52,981 nucleotides of DNA from a virus. Shown here piece by piece: positions 33,193 through 42,289 of the stretch. The stretch lies in the IMG/VR virus record IMGVR_UViG_3300018080_000230, positions 1 through 52,981 of that record; one strand, given 5' to 3'. Made by a program: the position numbers and the translations under genes. Positions within the stretch are counted from its first letter, which is position 1. The number at the start of each line of letters is the position of its first letter. Below the pieces are notes generated by a model. That model searched no databases. It was not told the DNA's origin and worked only from the letters and a program-made list of their open reading frames with translations.

Positions 33193-35220
33193 TTAATGAG
33201 CAAAGCCCTGGTCACGACCTTTTTCAAAATCCTCGGCCTCTTTGCTGGCCTTGGTGATATCACCGTCATCCACGGATTTTATCAGGCTTTCACCGATCTG
33301 CCGTTCCGATGATTTGAAAAGGTCTGTGAACATATTTTGGTTTGCATTCATGGATTTGTGAAAATCAACCTCATGCTCCACACCCATGACATTGACCAGA
33401 AGTTTCCCGTTTTCACTTTTCATGATTGTGCCGGAACCCTTGTTCGGGATATGAAAAACACCGCCGACCGGGAACTTGATCGAAAGTGCTTTATAAAGGT
33501 CTTCCACCTTGATACTTTTTTCGGTTTCCATTTCTTCTTTCTCCTCCTTTTCTTCTTCTTTTTCACCAATAGGTTTTCCAATCGGGCCGTTGCCTTTGCC
33601 GACACCAAGGCCACGGCCTTTCCCCTTGGATTTTATTTTACCGCCGGGACAGGATACGGCTTTAATAAGATCGTCCCAATCCTCACCCATGCCGGACAAG
33701 GATTTTTTTGTTTCCTTTCCGATAGTGGTATCAATACCAAATTTCTTGGCTGCTGCTGCAAGTTTGCGCTGGATAAATTTGCGCTCCTCCGGCTTGTACT
33801 TTCCGTAATTTCTCGGCATCCCGAAATACTTGATAGCTGCCTGAGTCCGCTCCTTGGTATCAATCGGATAGCGGTTATTTTTCTCATCCGCATAATCCTT
33901 ATGCTCGGCCTCGGTATATTTTTCCGGCCTCTTTGTAGTAATGGCCTTTTCCAGATTTTCGATGGCCGTATCCAGTGCGGTCACGGATTTTTTCACGCCC
34001 TTGGTTTTATTGTACTTGGCAATAATGCCGTCAAGCTGCTTTTTAAACTGGTTCATCTTGGGATCGTTATTGTCAATCGCTCCCTGGCGTACCGCATACT
34101 CAAGATTCCAGATCAGGTTATTGGCAACCTGGGCCGTCACCTTGGGCTTTGCTTTCTCGGCCATCTGCATGATTTTTTCAATCTCGGCCTTTGTGCAATT
34201 CCCCGTATAGAAATAGGAATTTTTCACCCAATCCTTGATGGAAAGCTTATAGATATCGAAATTCCTTTCCAGGGCTTCCCGGTATTCACGGAGAAGGTCT
34301 TCATACCTCTTAAGAACCTTGGCAGGTCTTACATCGGTCGGTTTCAGTTTTTTTCCGGCTTCATCAACCACGATATTTGTGGCCGGTGTTGACTGAACTA
34401 CTTCTTTTTTGGCCTCGGTAATAATGGCCTTGATTAAATCTTCTGTGGTTTCTGGAAGGTTTGAATAACCGTTTGTTGATTTATTAAAAGCACCGGCTTT
34501 CATAGAGTGTTTTTCGGCCATAAACTTATGATGCTTAAATTTTTTATCACTTTCGTCGTCGGTTTTTTTTGATTTTTTCCTATGACCTTCTGACTCTGTG
34601 TAATGCGCCTTCGCTGCATCCTCATAGTCTTTTTTAGTCCAGCCCTTTTCATGAATCCCAACCTGTTTCTGACTCGATGTCCCATAAATCGGTTTCCCGC
34701 TTCTTGTGTGTCCGATCACCTTTCCACCCCTCGATCCCTCACCTTTTATAGCCTTCTCCAATTCTTCTCCGCTAAAGATTTCTTTCAGCGACTCGATGGC
34801 CTTGACTAATTTCTCCACGTTTACCTCCTGTTTAATTTCTTTTTCACTGGAAACGCTTGATGCGCTCCCTTTCTGGATATCAATGCCGAAAATATTCATA
34901 AGATTTGCGATCACATCTCCGATTGATTTGGCAACCGGGGCTTTTCCGTATGTCTTGCCCTCGGCCTTTCTGGTTTGCGATCTTTTCTGACCACTCATTT
35001 TATGATACCAGATGCTCCCGATTGTTTCACGGATTTGCTCATCCGAATAATCGGGATTACCGGACTTGATTTTCTTATACATCTCATCCCACCATTTTTT
35101 CGGGGGCTTTTTCGACGGTGCGCTTTCGGGCTTGGCCTTTACCAAATTAAGCTCGTCCTGAATAAGTAAATCCAGGTCTGAGGTTGATTTAAGGATGTCC
35201 AGTAGTTTCTCGGACAGCAT
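33193..35220 (-). CDS. Modular virion protein with DUF6582-like segment, 675 aa
   Basis: AAAGGAGTTCCCG then ATG. Visible modules: an N-terminal helical region with PPKKWWDEMYKKIKSGNPDY; a GHTRSGKPIYG motif (about 168-178), common in phage head-associated proteins; a helical region at 260-410; and at about 432-493 an EAEHKDYADEKNNRYPIDT / GMPRNYGKYKPEERKF segment matching the DUF6582 pattern of phage proteins. A KEEEKEEKEEMETE linker and a C-terminal small domain (GGVFHIPNKGSGTIMKSENG) follow. Numerous x-K-S sites. The modular make-up and location point to an internal head or injected protein. Confidence 0.65.
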   Translation of the reverse strand: MLSEKLLDILKSTSDLDLLIQDELNLVKAKPESAPSKKPPKKWWDEMYKKIKSGNPDYSDEQIRETIGSIWYHKMSGQKRSQTRKAEGKTYGKAPVAKSIGDVIANLMNIFGIDIQKGSASSVSSEKEIKQEVNVEKLVKAIESLKEIFSGEELEKAIKGEGSRGGKVIGHTRSGKPIYGTSSQKQVGIHEKGWTKKDYEDAAKAHYTESEGHRKKSKKTDDESDKKFKHHKFMAEKHSMKAGAFNKSTNGYSNLPETTEDLIKAIITEAKKEVVQSTPATNIVVDEAGKKLKPTDVRPAKVLKRYEDLLREYREALERNFDIYKLSIKDWVKNSYFYTGNCTKAEIEKIMQMAEKAKPKVTAQVANNLIWNLEYAVRQGAIDNNDPKMNQFKKQLDGIIAKYNKTKGVKKSVTALDTAIENLEKAITTKRPEKYTEAEHKDYADEKNNRYPIDTKERTQAAIKYFGMPRNYGKYKPEERKFIQRKLAAAAKKFGIDTTIGKETKKSLSGMGEDWDDLIKAVSCPGGKIKSKGKGRGLGVGKGNGPIGKPIGEKEEEKEEKEEMETEKSIKVEDLYKALSIKFPVGGVFHIPNKGSGTIMKSENGKLLVNVMGVEHEVDFHKSMNANQNMFTDLFKSSERQIGESLIKSVDDGDITKASKEAEDFEKGRDQGFAH

Positions 35221-35623
35221 CGGGAACTCCTTTGTGATTGTTTACCCTATCTTTTATTTCCAGTACAGTGTTTATTGAAATAACGATGGCGAATATAGCC
35301 AATATGACATATAAAAACCATCTGATAAATTCCCTCAAATTCATTTTATATTCTTTTATCCCTTCCTTGACCGATTTGATTTTTTTAATCTCATTAAGAT
35401 CACGGTAGTCATTACCAAGTTTGATTTCAACATCTTCAAACCTGGTTTCACATCTGGATTTTGTCATCTCAAACGTATTCTTAAAAAGATCAACCTTTTT
35501 ATCAAGGGAAGCAATCTGCTCTGTCTGAGCTTTCCTTTCATTAAACAAAGCTTCAATATTGCTTTTTATATTCTGGATAGCTTCATGAATTGAACCAAGT
35601 TGGGCTTCAACTGTTCCGTTCAT
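35189..35623 (-). CDS. Coiled-coil membrane protein, 144 aa
   Basis: AAGGGATTATA then ATG with TAATG overlap. Residues 1-90 form a coiled coil and residues about 100-120 one transmembrane helix (RWFLYVILAIFAIVISINTV), then a short tail. The layout resembles phage XhlA/hemolysin-like or holin-accessory proteins, and also internal head proteins that insert into the host membrane during ejection. In this module, next to a helicase and far from any endolysin cassette, the ejection role is as plausible as lysis. Confidence 0.65.
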   Translation of the reverse strand: MNGTVEAQLGSIHEAIQNIKSNIEALFNERKAQTEQIASLDKKVDLFKNTFEMTKSRCETRFEDVEIKLGNDYRDLNEIKKIKSVKEGIKEYKMNLREFIRWFLYVILAIFAIVISINTVLEIKDRVNNHKGVPDAVRETTGHP

Positions 35624-35976
35624 TATAATCCCTTGTGGTGAGGTTCATAATCAATAAGGGGCATCGGTCTTTTTGATGTCTGGTAGGTCGCCTGGGCGAT
35701 CTGCTCATTGGTCAAATGCCATTCCTCGTTTGCCCGGTCAATTAAGTTATTATAGAATTGTATTGATTTCTGATCCGTCTGCTTATCCCGTTTTTCTTTT
35801 AAGCTTTTCATAGCTTCGGTAAGCTGGCCCAAGTTTTTCTTAAGCTCTGCGGTCGATGCGTCAAGTTGTCTGGTAGCGTCCGTATATTCTCCCATAATGC
35901 CAACGGTATCGGCTTCGAGACTCGTATAAGGCTTTTTGCTGGCCTTGAAAAGATTTAATATTAGTGCCCGGATCAT
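35623..35976 (-). CDS. Small coiled-coil protein, 117 aa
   Basis: AGGAGGAAAGCAGC then ATG, with ATGA overlap. Begins with the hydrophobic MIRALILNLFKASKKP, similar in style to the starts of the neighbouring helicase (MKLILSLFPDLSKAKK), then a helix with a heptad pattern (AELKKNLGQLTEAMKSLKEK). Unknown function. The shared N-terminal style may be a capsid-targeting or cleaved signal. Confidence 0.6.
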   Translation of the reverse strand: MIRALILNLFKASKKPYTSLEADTVGIMGEYTDATRQLDASTAELKKNLGQLTEAMKSLKEKRDKQTDQKSIQFYNNLIDRANEEWHLTNEQIAQATYQTSKRPMPLIDYEPHHKGL

Positions 35977-38900
35977 GCTGCTTTCCTCCTTTTTATGGCC
36001 AGCACCGGTTTGACCTCTTTTTTCTTTTTCATAGCCAATACTGGTTTAGGTTCTTCTGCAATGGGTTTGGCCTTGCCTCCCCATTTAATATTTCTCGGTG
36101 CGCCTCCCTTACCGGCAATGGCTTCCAGTAATGTTTCCTCACGTTTCATATTGCTCATGCGCTGGCTATCAATAGGATTCTCGGCATCACTCATGAAAAC
36201 CGTTTCCGCATCCCCGTACTTTTCACGGCCTGTTCTGGCATGACGGCCAGTGGCCTGAATCTTATCCCTGGCCGTCTTTGGGGTCTGGTAAAAAATGGCC
36301 GTATCTGCTCTCTGTGCATTTACACCCGCCGTACTATCACGGTCGATCACAAGAAATTTCACATCGGCCTTATCCCGGAAATTCTTAAGATGCTTGTCAG
36401 CGATTTTCTGCTTTTCCTCTTTCGTGGCTGCTTTCTCGGCCATGTCCGCAACTGTACCGGCACCATAGGTTTTTTCCAAATTTCTCACCACGGATTTCCG
36501 GGCCTCTCCGTCGCTAACATGGATAATAAACTTATGCTTTTTACCCTGTTTAGATTTTGAAAAACGCTGGTCTATCTGCTGCTTTAATGCCTGGAATCTT
36601 CCATTGTGTTTTGCATCACCGGACAAAATAGCCCTTTCTTGAAGAGCATCATAATCCTGTTCAATTTTATCCAGGGCTGCTTTTCGTTGCTTTGCGCTCC
36701 ATTCTTCTTTCTCGGCTTTAAGGTTTAGGGCTTTCCGGTCTTCCCGTTTCCTTGAATTAAGCTCTATGACCTTGAGCTTTTGCTTTTTGGTCATATTGGA
36801 TTTTACCTCAGAAATCTTATTCTTGAAATCGTGCTTTGATTCTGAGGAATATATAAACGGGCTCACATGCTCCTTGAGACCTTCCACCACGGAATTTTCC
36901 CACCCTGTCGTTCCGGTCGCAATAGTATTGTATTTATCCCGGAACTCCTTGGTCGTTCCAAGCTCTTTTGATTTATTGGAAACATACTGCATGATAGCAT
37001 AGGTATCCATCACACCCTTGTTCCCGACCGGCGTACCGGTTAAAGCTAAACGATATTTAAGGTTTTTATCCCTTCGGGTTTTCGTCCTGGTATGTTCTGG
37101 AAGCTGGTCATATTCATCCACCGCTCCGGCCTCGAATCCGGCTGCGTTAATCGCATCGACATTCTTGGCGTAGAAATCATGGGTAATGATTTTCACATCG
37201 ATCTTGGGATTTTTTAAATCCTTAACATTGGTAACAATCTTCCCCTTCATCTTGGTAAAATTATGAAGCTCATCCAATGCCTGTTTTGCGGTTTTGTTCG
37301 GACACGCATAATATTTGTTTAATTTTTTGCCGTCCCGCTTTTCAAGCTCTGAAAACACACCGAAAGAAACCGCCGTCTTTCCACCACCCACTTCAATATT
37401 ATGCAGCATTCCACCGCCCTTATCCTTATCCATTGCTGCAAGTGAGGACCGTATGGCTGTCTGCTGATGACGGTATTTTGGGTCTTTGCTCATATCCAGG
37501 GGGACAATTTTTTTCTTGCCATCCACAACCACGGTTATTTTTTTGTTGAACCTATCCGGTAGCCAGCCCTTCTTATCCGTCTTCCCTTCTTTAACAGCCC
37601 TCAGATGATCCATCCTGGCTTGTTCACGCTGAACAGCCTTTGTATAGTTTTTGAGGGAATCTACCGGAACAGAGATTTTATAACCCACGTCCGTTTTTCG
37701 GACATTGTACTTTACGCCCTTTTCCTTGAGCTTAAGACCAAGACCACGGATAGCCTGGGTAACATTTTTGCGCTCCTTACCTACGTTCATGTCAATCGTG
37801 CCATTCTTAAACCCGGAGTCAAGAATGTGCTTTAGGGTCGCTATTGTTTGAAGACTCCCCATTGCTGTACCAAGATGCAAATTTTTCTGAACCCTGGCCT
37901 CGTTCTGTTTCCGATTAATGGCTGTCCCGGTAATAAGCGCAGCCTCGGCCACAACCTTACCGCTCGGATCGGTGAGCTTTTCCTTGACTCCTCGTTTTTC
38001 TTCAAGGTCTTTTATCACCGCATCATAATGGTCTGCTTTTTTCAAAACGTCCTGGACAAGCTGCGGATGCTGCTTTTCGATATACTTGTCAAGACCTTCC
38101 TTGATATTCTTAAGCTCTCCCGGTGTTTTCCCGGACATAATGAGATGAGCAAGAACCGCCGTACTCCCCTGAATACCAAGACCCTGCATAACCTCTTTCT
38201 TGATTCCCGTACCGCCGAATACTTCTACCTGGACACCGTTCAGGGCTTCAAATGCTCCCTGCTGAATATTTTTCTCCATTCTCGGATCGGTATGGATTCC
38301 CTTTTTCCTGAACTCCTCACCCTCGGTTTTTCCAAGGATCGCAAAATTGATCTCGTCATAGAGTCGCCGGTTATCTTCGATTGCTTTATTGCTCATGAAT
38401 TTTTTACTGGCACGATGCAATAATTCATCCGGGGAAATTTCGACGTGTTCCAGGCCAGATAATGAATCAAGAACCTTTGCGCCTTTTGTCTCAACTTGTT
38501 TGAGCCGTTTATCAATCTTACGGATTTCTCGTAACCGATCATTGTGGGCCTCAATATGGGATTTTAGAGATAAAGCTTCCTCCATTCTCATTGTCATAAG
38601 GTCATGCTTTGCAGCCATGTTCTCGTCTACCTGGCCCGGATCACCTTTTTCATAAAGCTGAGTATTCTCGCCATCACGAAATCTTGCTGTTCCTTTATAG
38701 CTGAGATCGTTATTTTCAATAGCCTGGTCGCCTGATTCCAAAACATTAAAGCCGGGCATTCCCTGTTCTTTACCCATAGACTCGCCCATTTCTTTGCGTC
38801 TGCGGATTTCAAGCATTCGCTGGCGTAACTCCTCACGCTGTTCATCGGTCAAGTCCCTGGTAATCTTTTCTTTGGGTATAGGTTCACCGTCATCGTTCAG

Positions 38901-39809
38901 CTTGAGATTATCCTGTTCCCCTTCGGGCTTAAGGGGCTTTTCGTCCACGGTTTTAATTTCCGGTTTCGGTTCTTCTTTATAAACCTTCTGGACATCCTGG
39001 GGCAAAGATTTAACCTCATCCTCGGTCAAACTATGCCCTACCAGGCTATCCGGTTTCCGGGCCTCGGCTTTAAGGTTATCCCTGGATTTTTTATCAAGCT
39101 TGCTGACCGCCTCATCATTAATGACAAATTTCTTGGGCTCTGGTTCTTGCTTAAACTCATCCAGCTTGCCGGTTTTCTTGGCCGTGGTGATAAAGTCCTC
39201 GCCGGTCGCATGTGCCTGTAACATAATATCAAGCTGCTTATCCAGCTTGCGGATCGCCTTATTGTGTTCCCGCTTAATCTGCTGGTTTTTTCTCCTAACG
39301 GCCTCTGCAATTTTACCTTTCATTTCCTCCGGGGCAACTCCAAGCTTTTTAAATTCCCACTTCTTCTTTGCGATAAAAAGCTTCTTTTCCTTTTCCCCTA
39401 ATTCTTTTTTGACACCTTTCCTGGCAACCACCTTGCTTAATTTTTCCCGCTTTTCCTGGGAGATCGCTCTTTTCTCTTTCCTTAATTGCCTGGCTTCTTT
39501 TGAAAGCTCCCTTTTCTTTTCCCGTTGCTCCTGGCGAATCTTTGCGGTCTTTTTCTTTTTCTCCATATCAAGCTCGATGTGTTCCAGGTGTTTCCGCTTT
39601 GCATTCATGCCACCACCGGCAATGATACCCCATGTTCCACCGGCTTTTTTCTTGATAAGGATATGACGGCCATGCAGGGGGCTGGTATCATCCGTTATTG
39701 TAATCCAGCGTTCTGTTCCCACGGCTGCTGCACCGTAGTCAAAGGATTTAGGTTCTTTGGCCTTCTTTGCCTTTGACAAATCCGGGAATAATGATAAGAT
39801 CAGTTTCAT
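35973..39809 (-). CDS. SNF2-like helicase/translocase with N-terminal phage module, 1278 aa
   Basis: AGAGGAAACA then ATG. Residues about 30-75 hold an ERWITITDDTSPLHGRHILI / GGMNAKRKHL module that resembles N-terminal domains on phage head-delivered effectors. A long Lys/Arg/Glu coil follows. The helicase core spans about 790-1230: GGGMLHNIEVGGGKTAVSFG (Walker A, about 806-810), DEYDQLPEHTR (Walker B, about 894), LALTGTPVGNKG (motif III, about 920), VIDRDSTAGVNAQRADTAI (motif V) and QATGRHARTGREK (motif VI, about 1183). Family knowledge: such enzymes move along DNA using ATP. Its location between head genes, like DarB in phage P1, suggests it may be packaged and injected to protect or process incoming DNA. 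That is inference. Confidence 0.8.
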   Translation of the reverse strand: MKLILSLFPDLSKAKKAKEPKSFDYGAAAVGTERWITITDDTSPLHGRHILIKKKAGGTWGIIAGGGMNAKRKHLEHIELDMEKKKKTAKIRQEQREKKRELSKEARQLRKEKRAISQEKREKLSKVVARKGVKKELGEKEKKLFIAKKKWEFKKLGVAPEEMKGKIAEAVRRKNQQIKREHNKAIRKLDKQLDIMLQAHATGEDFITTAKKTGKLDEFKQEPEPKKFVINDEAVSKLDKKSRDNLKAEARKPDSLVGHSLTEDEVKSLPQDVQKVYKEEPKPEIKTVDEKPLKPEGEQDNLKLNDDGEPIPKEKITRDLTDEQREELRQRMLEIRRRKEMGESMGKEQGMPGFNVLESGDQAIENNDLSYKGTARFRDGENTQLYEKGDPGQVDENMAAKHDLMTMRMEEALSLKSHIEAHNDRLREIRKIDKRLKQVETKGAKVLDSLSGLEHVEISPDELLHRASKKFMSNKAIEDNRRLYDEINFAILGKTEGEEFRKKGIHTDPRMEKNIQQGAFEALNGVQVEVFGGTGIKKEVMQGLGIQGSTAVLAHLIMSGKTPGELKNIKEGLDKYIEKQHPQLVQDVLKKADHYDAVIKDLEEKRGVKEKLTDPSGKVVAEAALITGTAINRKQNEARVQKNLHLGTAMGSLQTIATLKHILDSGFKNGTIDMNVGKERKNVTQAIRGLGLKLKEKGVKYNVRKTDVGYKISVPVDSLKNYTKAVQREQARMDHLRAVKEGKTDKKGWLPDRFNKKITVVVDGKKKIVPLDMSKDPKYRHQQTAIRSSLAAMDKDKGGGMLHNIEVGGGKTAVSFGVFSELEKRDGKKLNKYYACPNKTAKQALDELHNFTKMKGKIVTNVKDLKNPKIDVKIITHDFYAKNVDAINAAGFEAGAVDEYDQLPEHTRTKTRRDKNLKYRLALTGTPVGNKGVMDTYAIMQYVSNKSKELGTTKEFRDKYNTIATGTTGWENSVVEGLKEHVSPFIYSSESKHDFKNKISEVKSNMTKKQKLKVIELNSRKREDRKALNLKAEKEEWSAKQRKAALDKIEQDYDALQERAILSGDAKHNGRFQALKQQIDQRFSKSKQGKKHKFIIHVSDGEARKSVVRNLEKTYGAGTVADMAEKAATKEEKQKIADKHLKNFRDKADVKFLVIDRDSTAGVNAQRADTAIFYQTPKTARDKIQATGRHARTGREKYGDAETVFMSDAENPIDSQRMSNMKREETLLEAIAGKGGAPRNIKWGGKAKPIAEEPKPVLAMKKKKEVKPVLAIKRRKAA

Positions 39810-39819
39810 TGTTTCCTCT

Positions 39820-40239
39820 TTATGATATATAGCCGTTTATCTCGAACTTGCCGGACGGCATCTTATACCATTGTATATGTAGCTGCTGCTTTATGGGCTG
39901 GTAAAATTCTCCCTTCTTGGTATCCTTATGAGCTATACCGATACTCGCCCTCCCTTTTGCGCCGGTCAAAATCCCCTCGTACTCTGTATTGTCTTCCTGT
40001 AACAATACATAGCCATGCTCATTAAACTTTTTTTCAATCTTATCCAGGGGAATTGTTTTATGATATTCTTTTCCAAGATTGCTTATAAAAGTAACAATCT
40101 TGTTTTTTGATGCCTGGTCGATTTTCTTCCACCGCTTGCCTTTACCGGTCTGCTGCAATGCCAGGCCCGGCCTCCCTTTTATCGGCTGCGCTTTTGACAA
40201 TCCAAGATTGCCAATGGTCTTTTTAAATAACTGGATCAT
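39820..40239 (-). CDS. Unknown head-module protein, 139 aa
   Basis: ATGA overlap with the upstream gene. Short hydrophobic/basic start (MIQLFKKTIGNLGLSKAQP), then a compact domain with KIVTFISNLGKEYHKTIPLD and QPIKQQLHIQWYKMPSGKFE. No family is recognised. The N-terminal SKA motif echoes the helicase start (LSKAKK), fitting a shared sorting signal or protease site within this module. Confidence 0.6.
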   Translation of the reverse strand: MIQLFKKTIGNLGLSKAQPIKGRPGLALQQTGKGKRWKKIDQASKNKIVTFISNLGKEYHKTIPLDKIEKKFNEHGYVLLQEDNTEYEGILTGAKGRASIGIAHKDTKKGEFYQPIKQQLHIQWYKMPSGKFEINGYIS

Positions 40240-41132
40240 GAAAACAGTTTTGAGAAAAATCCTTTTTTCTTTTTAAGACTTTCCCCGGTCTGCATTTTCA
40301 TCTCTGCCGGTTTATCGCCATACTTTTTGCTGGCATTGTCAATGGCTTTATCAAGATCGGCTAATGAATTATGCTCCATTTCCAGGGGGCTTGTTTTGAT
40401 ATCCGTGGATTCCAGACCTTCAATGGTTTGCTCAAGCTTATTAACATAGTCGGTCAATTCCACTTTTTCCTTTTTGGCATGGGCTTCCCGGAAAAGCTTA
40501 ACCAGGCGATCCCGCTCGTCAATCATCCTGAGAATAAGGGTCTCAAGATTCCTGATCTCAATGTCTGTTGATTCGGGACGGCTTTTGATTTCTTTATAGG
40601 CATCCTCAATTTCCTTTTTGCGCCGTTCCAGTAAATTCATTTCCCTGGCGATCTCGCCATCCATTTTCTTGTGCTGCGATTCCTTATAGACCTTAAGGGC
40701 GACATCATACTGCGGGTCTTTTTCGTCAAGACAAATAATCTTGCGCCGGTTTCCAGCACCGGTTTCCCAATAACCGATCTGGTACATTCCATCTCTCGCT
40801 CCCCTGGCAAGCTTTTTCCTGAACTGACCACGTAAATGATTATGCACCTGCTTTTCCAGCCGGTTATAATCTATCCATTCCCCGTAAGTAGCCAGGGCCA
40901 CAATAACCATTTCCCGCATCTTGGCAGAAAATTGTTTTGCATCCAGGGGGATCACATCATTTATAGAAAGCTTGGATTTATTGATTTCATCCTTAGTTTT
41001 TTTAACACCGGCCTCGTTCTTGTGGTGTGTTATTTTTTCAATTCTTAATGCCTGGCCGTCCGATGTTCTGATAACCTTTCCCTCTTTTGCAGTTTCCAGG
41101 TCTAATACCGCCGTTTCATTTTCTTTATTCAC
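40236..41132 (-). CDS. Unknown head-module coiled-coil protein, 298 aa
   Basis: GTG start overlapping the MuF stop as GTGA; AAAAGGAAGG precedes it. Residues 1-145 look globular (TYGEWIDYNRLEKQVHNHLR; GYWETGAGNRRKIICLDEKD). Residues 150-250 form a long charged coiled coil, and the tail is Lys-rich (SLKKKKGFFSKLFS). Unknown. Lysine-rich coiled coils next to portal and MuF genes are typical of internal virion proteins. Confidence 0.65.
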   Translation of the reverse strand: MNKENETAVLDLETAKEGKVIRTSDGQALRIEKITHHKNEAGVKKTKDEINKSKLSINDVIPLDAKQFSAKMREMVIVALATYGEWIDYNRLEKQVHNHLRGQFRKKLARGARDGMYQIGYWETGAGNRRKIICLDEKDPQYDVALKVYKESQHKKMDGEIAREMNLLERRKKEIEDAYKEIKSRPESTDIEIRNLETLILRMIDERDRLVKLFREAHAKKEKVELTDYVNKLEQTIEGLESTDIKTSPLEMEHNSLADLDKAIDNASKKYGDKPAEMKMQTGESLKKKKGFFSKLFS

Positions 41133-42289
41133 GCTGCCTTCCTTTTCTTAAAAGATTCGTACCACTGTTCCCACTTCTTTGAATCTTCTTGTTTCATTCG
41201 TGGATATCCTTTTTCATCTATCCACTGAGATTCTGGAAAGAACTTATTCCAGTTACACCGGCAATGAGGATGCAAGGGTATGGTAGGCATCCATATCATT
41301 GAATCCGGTCTGCGTACCCACTTGCCGGAAACCGGGTCTTTCGTGTAGTGCGCTGCGTACCGGCCATAATTTGTTTTCCCTACCCATATTTGGGTCTTCC
41401 AGTTTCCGGGGGCATCGGTCTTCTGATAAATCTTACCATGAATCATATCCAGGCAATGCTCACACGCATCCGGGGCAGAATCCCCGATCACCCATTCCCC
41501 TTGAGACAGGGCATCAATATACCCGTTTGAATCCCCGTAAGATACCTCGGTCAATGCCACCCTTCTCCAATCCCGGTTATCGCTCCCAAGCTCCTGGAAT
41601 AAATTCTGCCGAATTTTCCCGGTCGCATAATTGTTCCGGTATCCATCAAGAATGATTCTCTTAGTCCCTTCTTTGACCTTATCAGTTTGGGTCTGGATGA
41701 GAGAGCCGGTAAAATCTTTTGAGAAAATCATAGACCTGGCTATGTCCGGTTTTACCCGGTATTTTTTCATGGCTTCAATAACGGTCTTTGGGAGTTTCCT
41801 GGGATCGACAAGTTTGAAAGGCAGGGCTGCGGATTCCCCGGCCCGGATCAATCCCAAAAGATGAGACCGAACAGCCACCATTTCCGCTATTGCCTTATTT
41901 TTTTCCGGGGATGGAAAATACTTTTTCATAAGCCGGTCAATCAGATCGATATCATCCGACTCGTATTTAGGCATGGCTTTTACCAAAGTCTCACGCCGTT
42001 TTCCCAAATTGAATTTTTCCAGAACAGCATTCTGGAAACTTTTCATGGGCTCTGCTAAATAAAGGTAATAGATATCCTCAAGAATAGCCTGGGGTTTATA
42101 GGTGTGAGGATTCCAGATTTTGCTTGAATCTTTTTCTTTAACGGCCTTGATTAATTCACTGGCATCATCTGTAGAAAAAGATAGATAAGAAGTAAAAGCC
42201 TTAAATAAATGAGGGGATAAGGCAAGTCTTTCCGATGCGCTCAAATCATCGTCGAAATTAACCTTGTACGCTTCTGTTAAGCCTTTCAC
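41129..42289 (-). CDS. Mu gpF-like minor head protein, 386 aa
   Basis: GTG start, overlapping the portal gene by 32 nt. The C-terminal half contains the MuF pattern: DNRDWRRVALTEVSYGDSNG, then CEHCLDMIHGKIYQ (two Cys) and IPLHPHCRCNW. The paired Cys and HPHCRC residues form the conserved metal-binding core of this minor capsid/head-morphogenesis family. It would bind the portal inside the head. Ends in KKRKAA, almost the same last residues as the helicase (KRRKAA). Confidence 0.85.
   Translation of the reverse strand: MKGLTEAYKVNFDDDLSASERLALSPHLFKAFTSYLSFSTDDASELIKAVKEKDSSKIWNPHTYKPQAILEDIYYLYLAEPMKSFQNAVLEKFNLGKRRETLVKAMPKYESDDIDLIDRLMKKYFPSPEKNKAIAEMVAVRSHLLGLIRAGESAALPFKLVDPRKLPKTVIEAMKKYRVKPDIARSMIFSKDFTGSLIQTQTDKVKEGTKRIILDGYRNNYATGKIRQNLFQELGSDNRDWRRVALTEVSYGDSNGYIDALSQGEWVIGDSAPDACEHCLDMIHGKIYQKTDAPGNWKTQIWVGKTNYGRYAAHYTKDPVSGKWVRRPDSMIWMPTIPLHPHCRCNWNKFFPESQWIDEKGYPRMKQEDSKKWEQWYESFKKRKAA

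Noticed and set aside
37848-38423. Plus-strand open frame of 191 codons opposite the helicase
   Set aside because: Antisense shadow of a conserved long gene, no ribosome site, and composition mirrors the Lys/Glu codons of the helicase.
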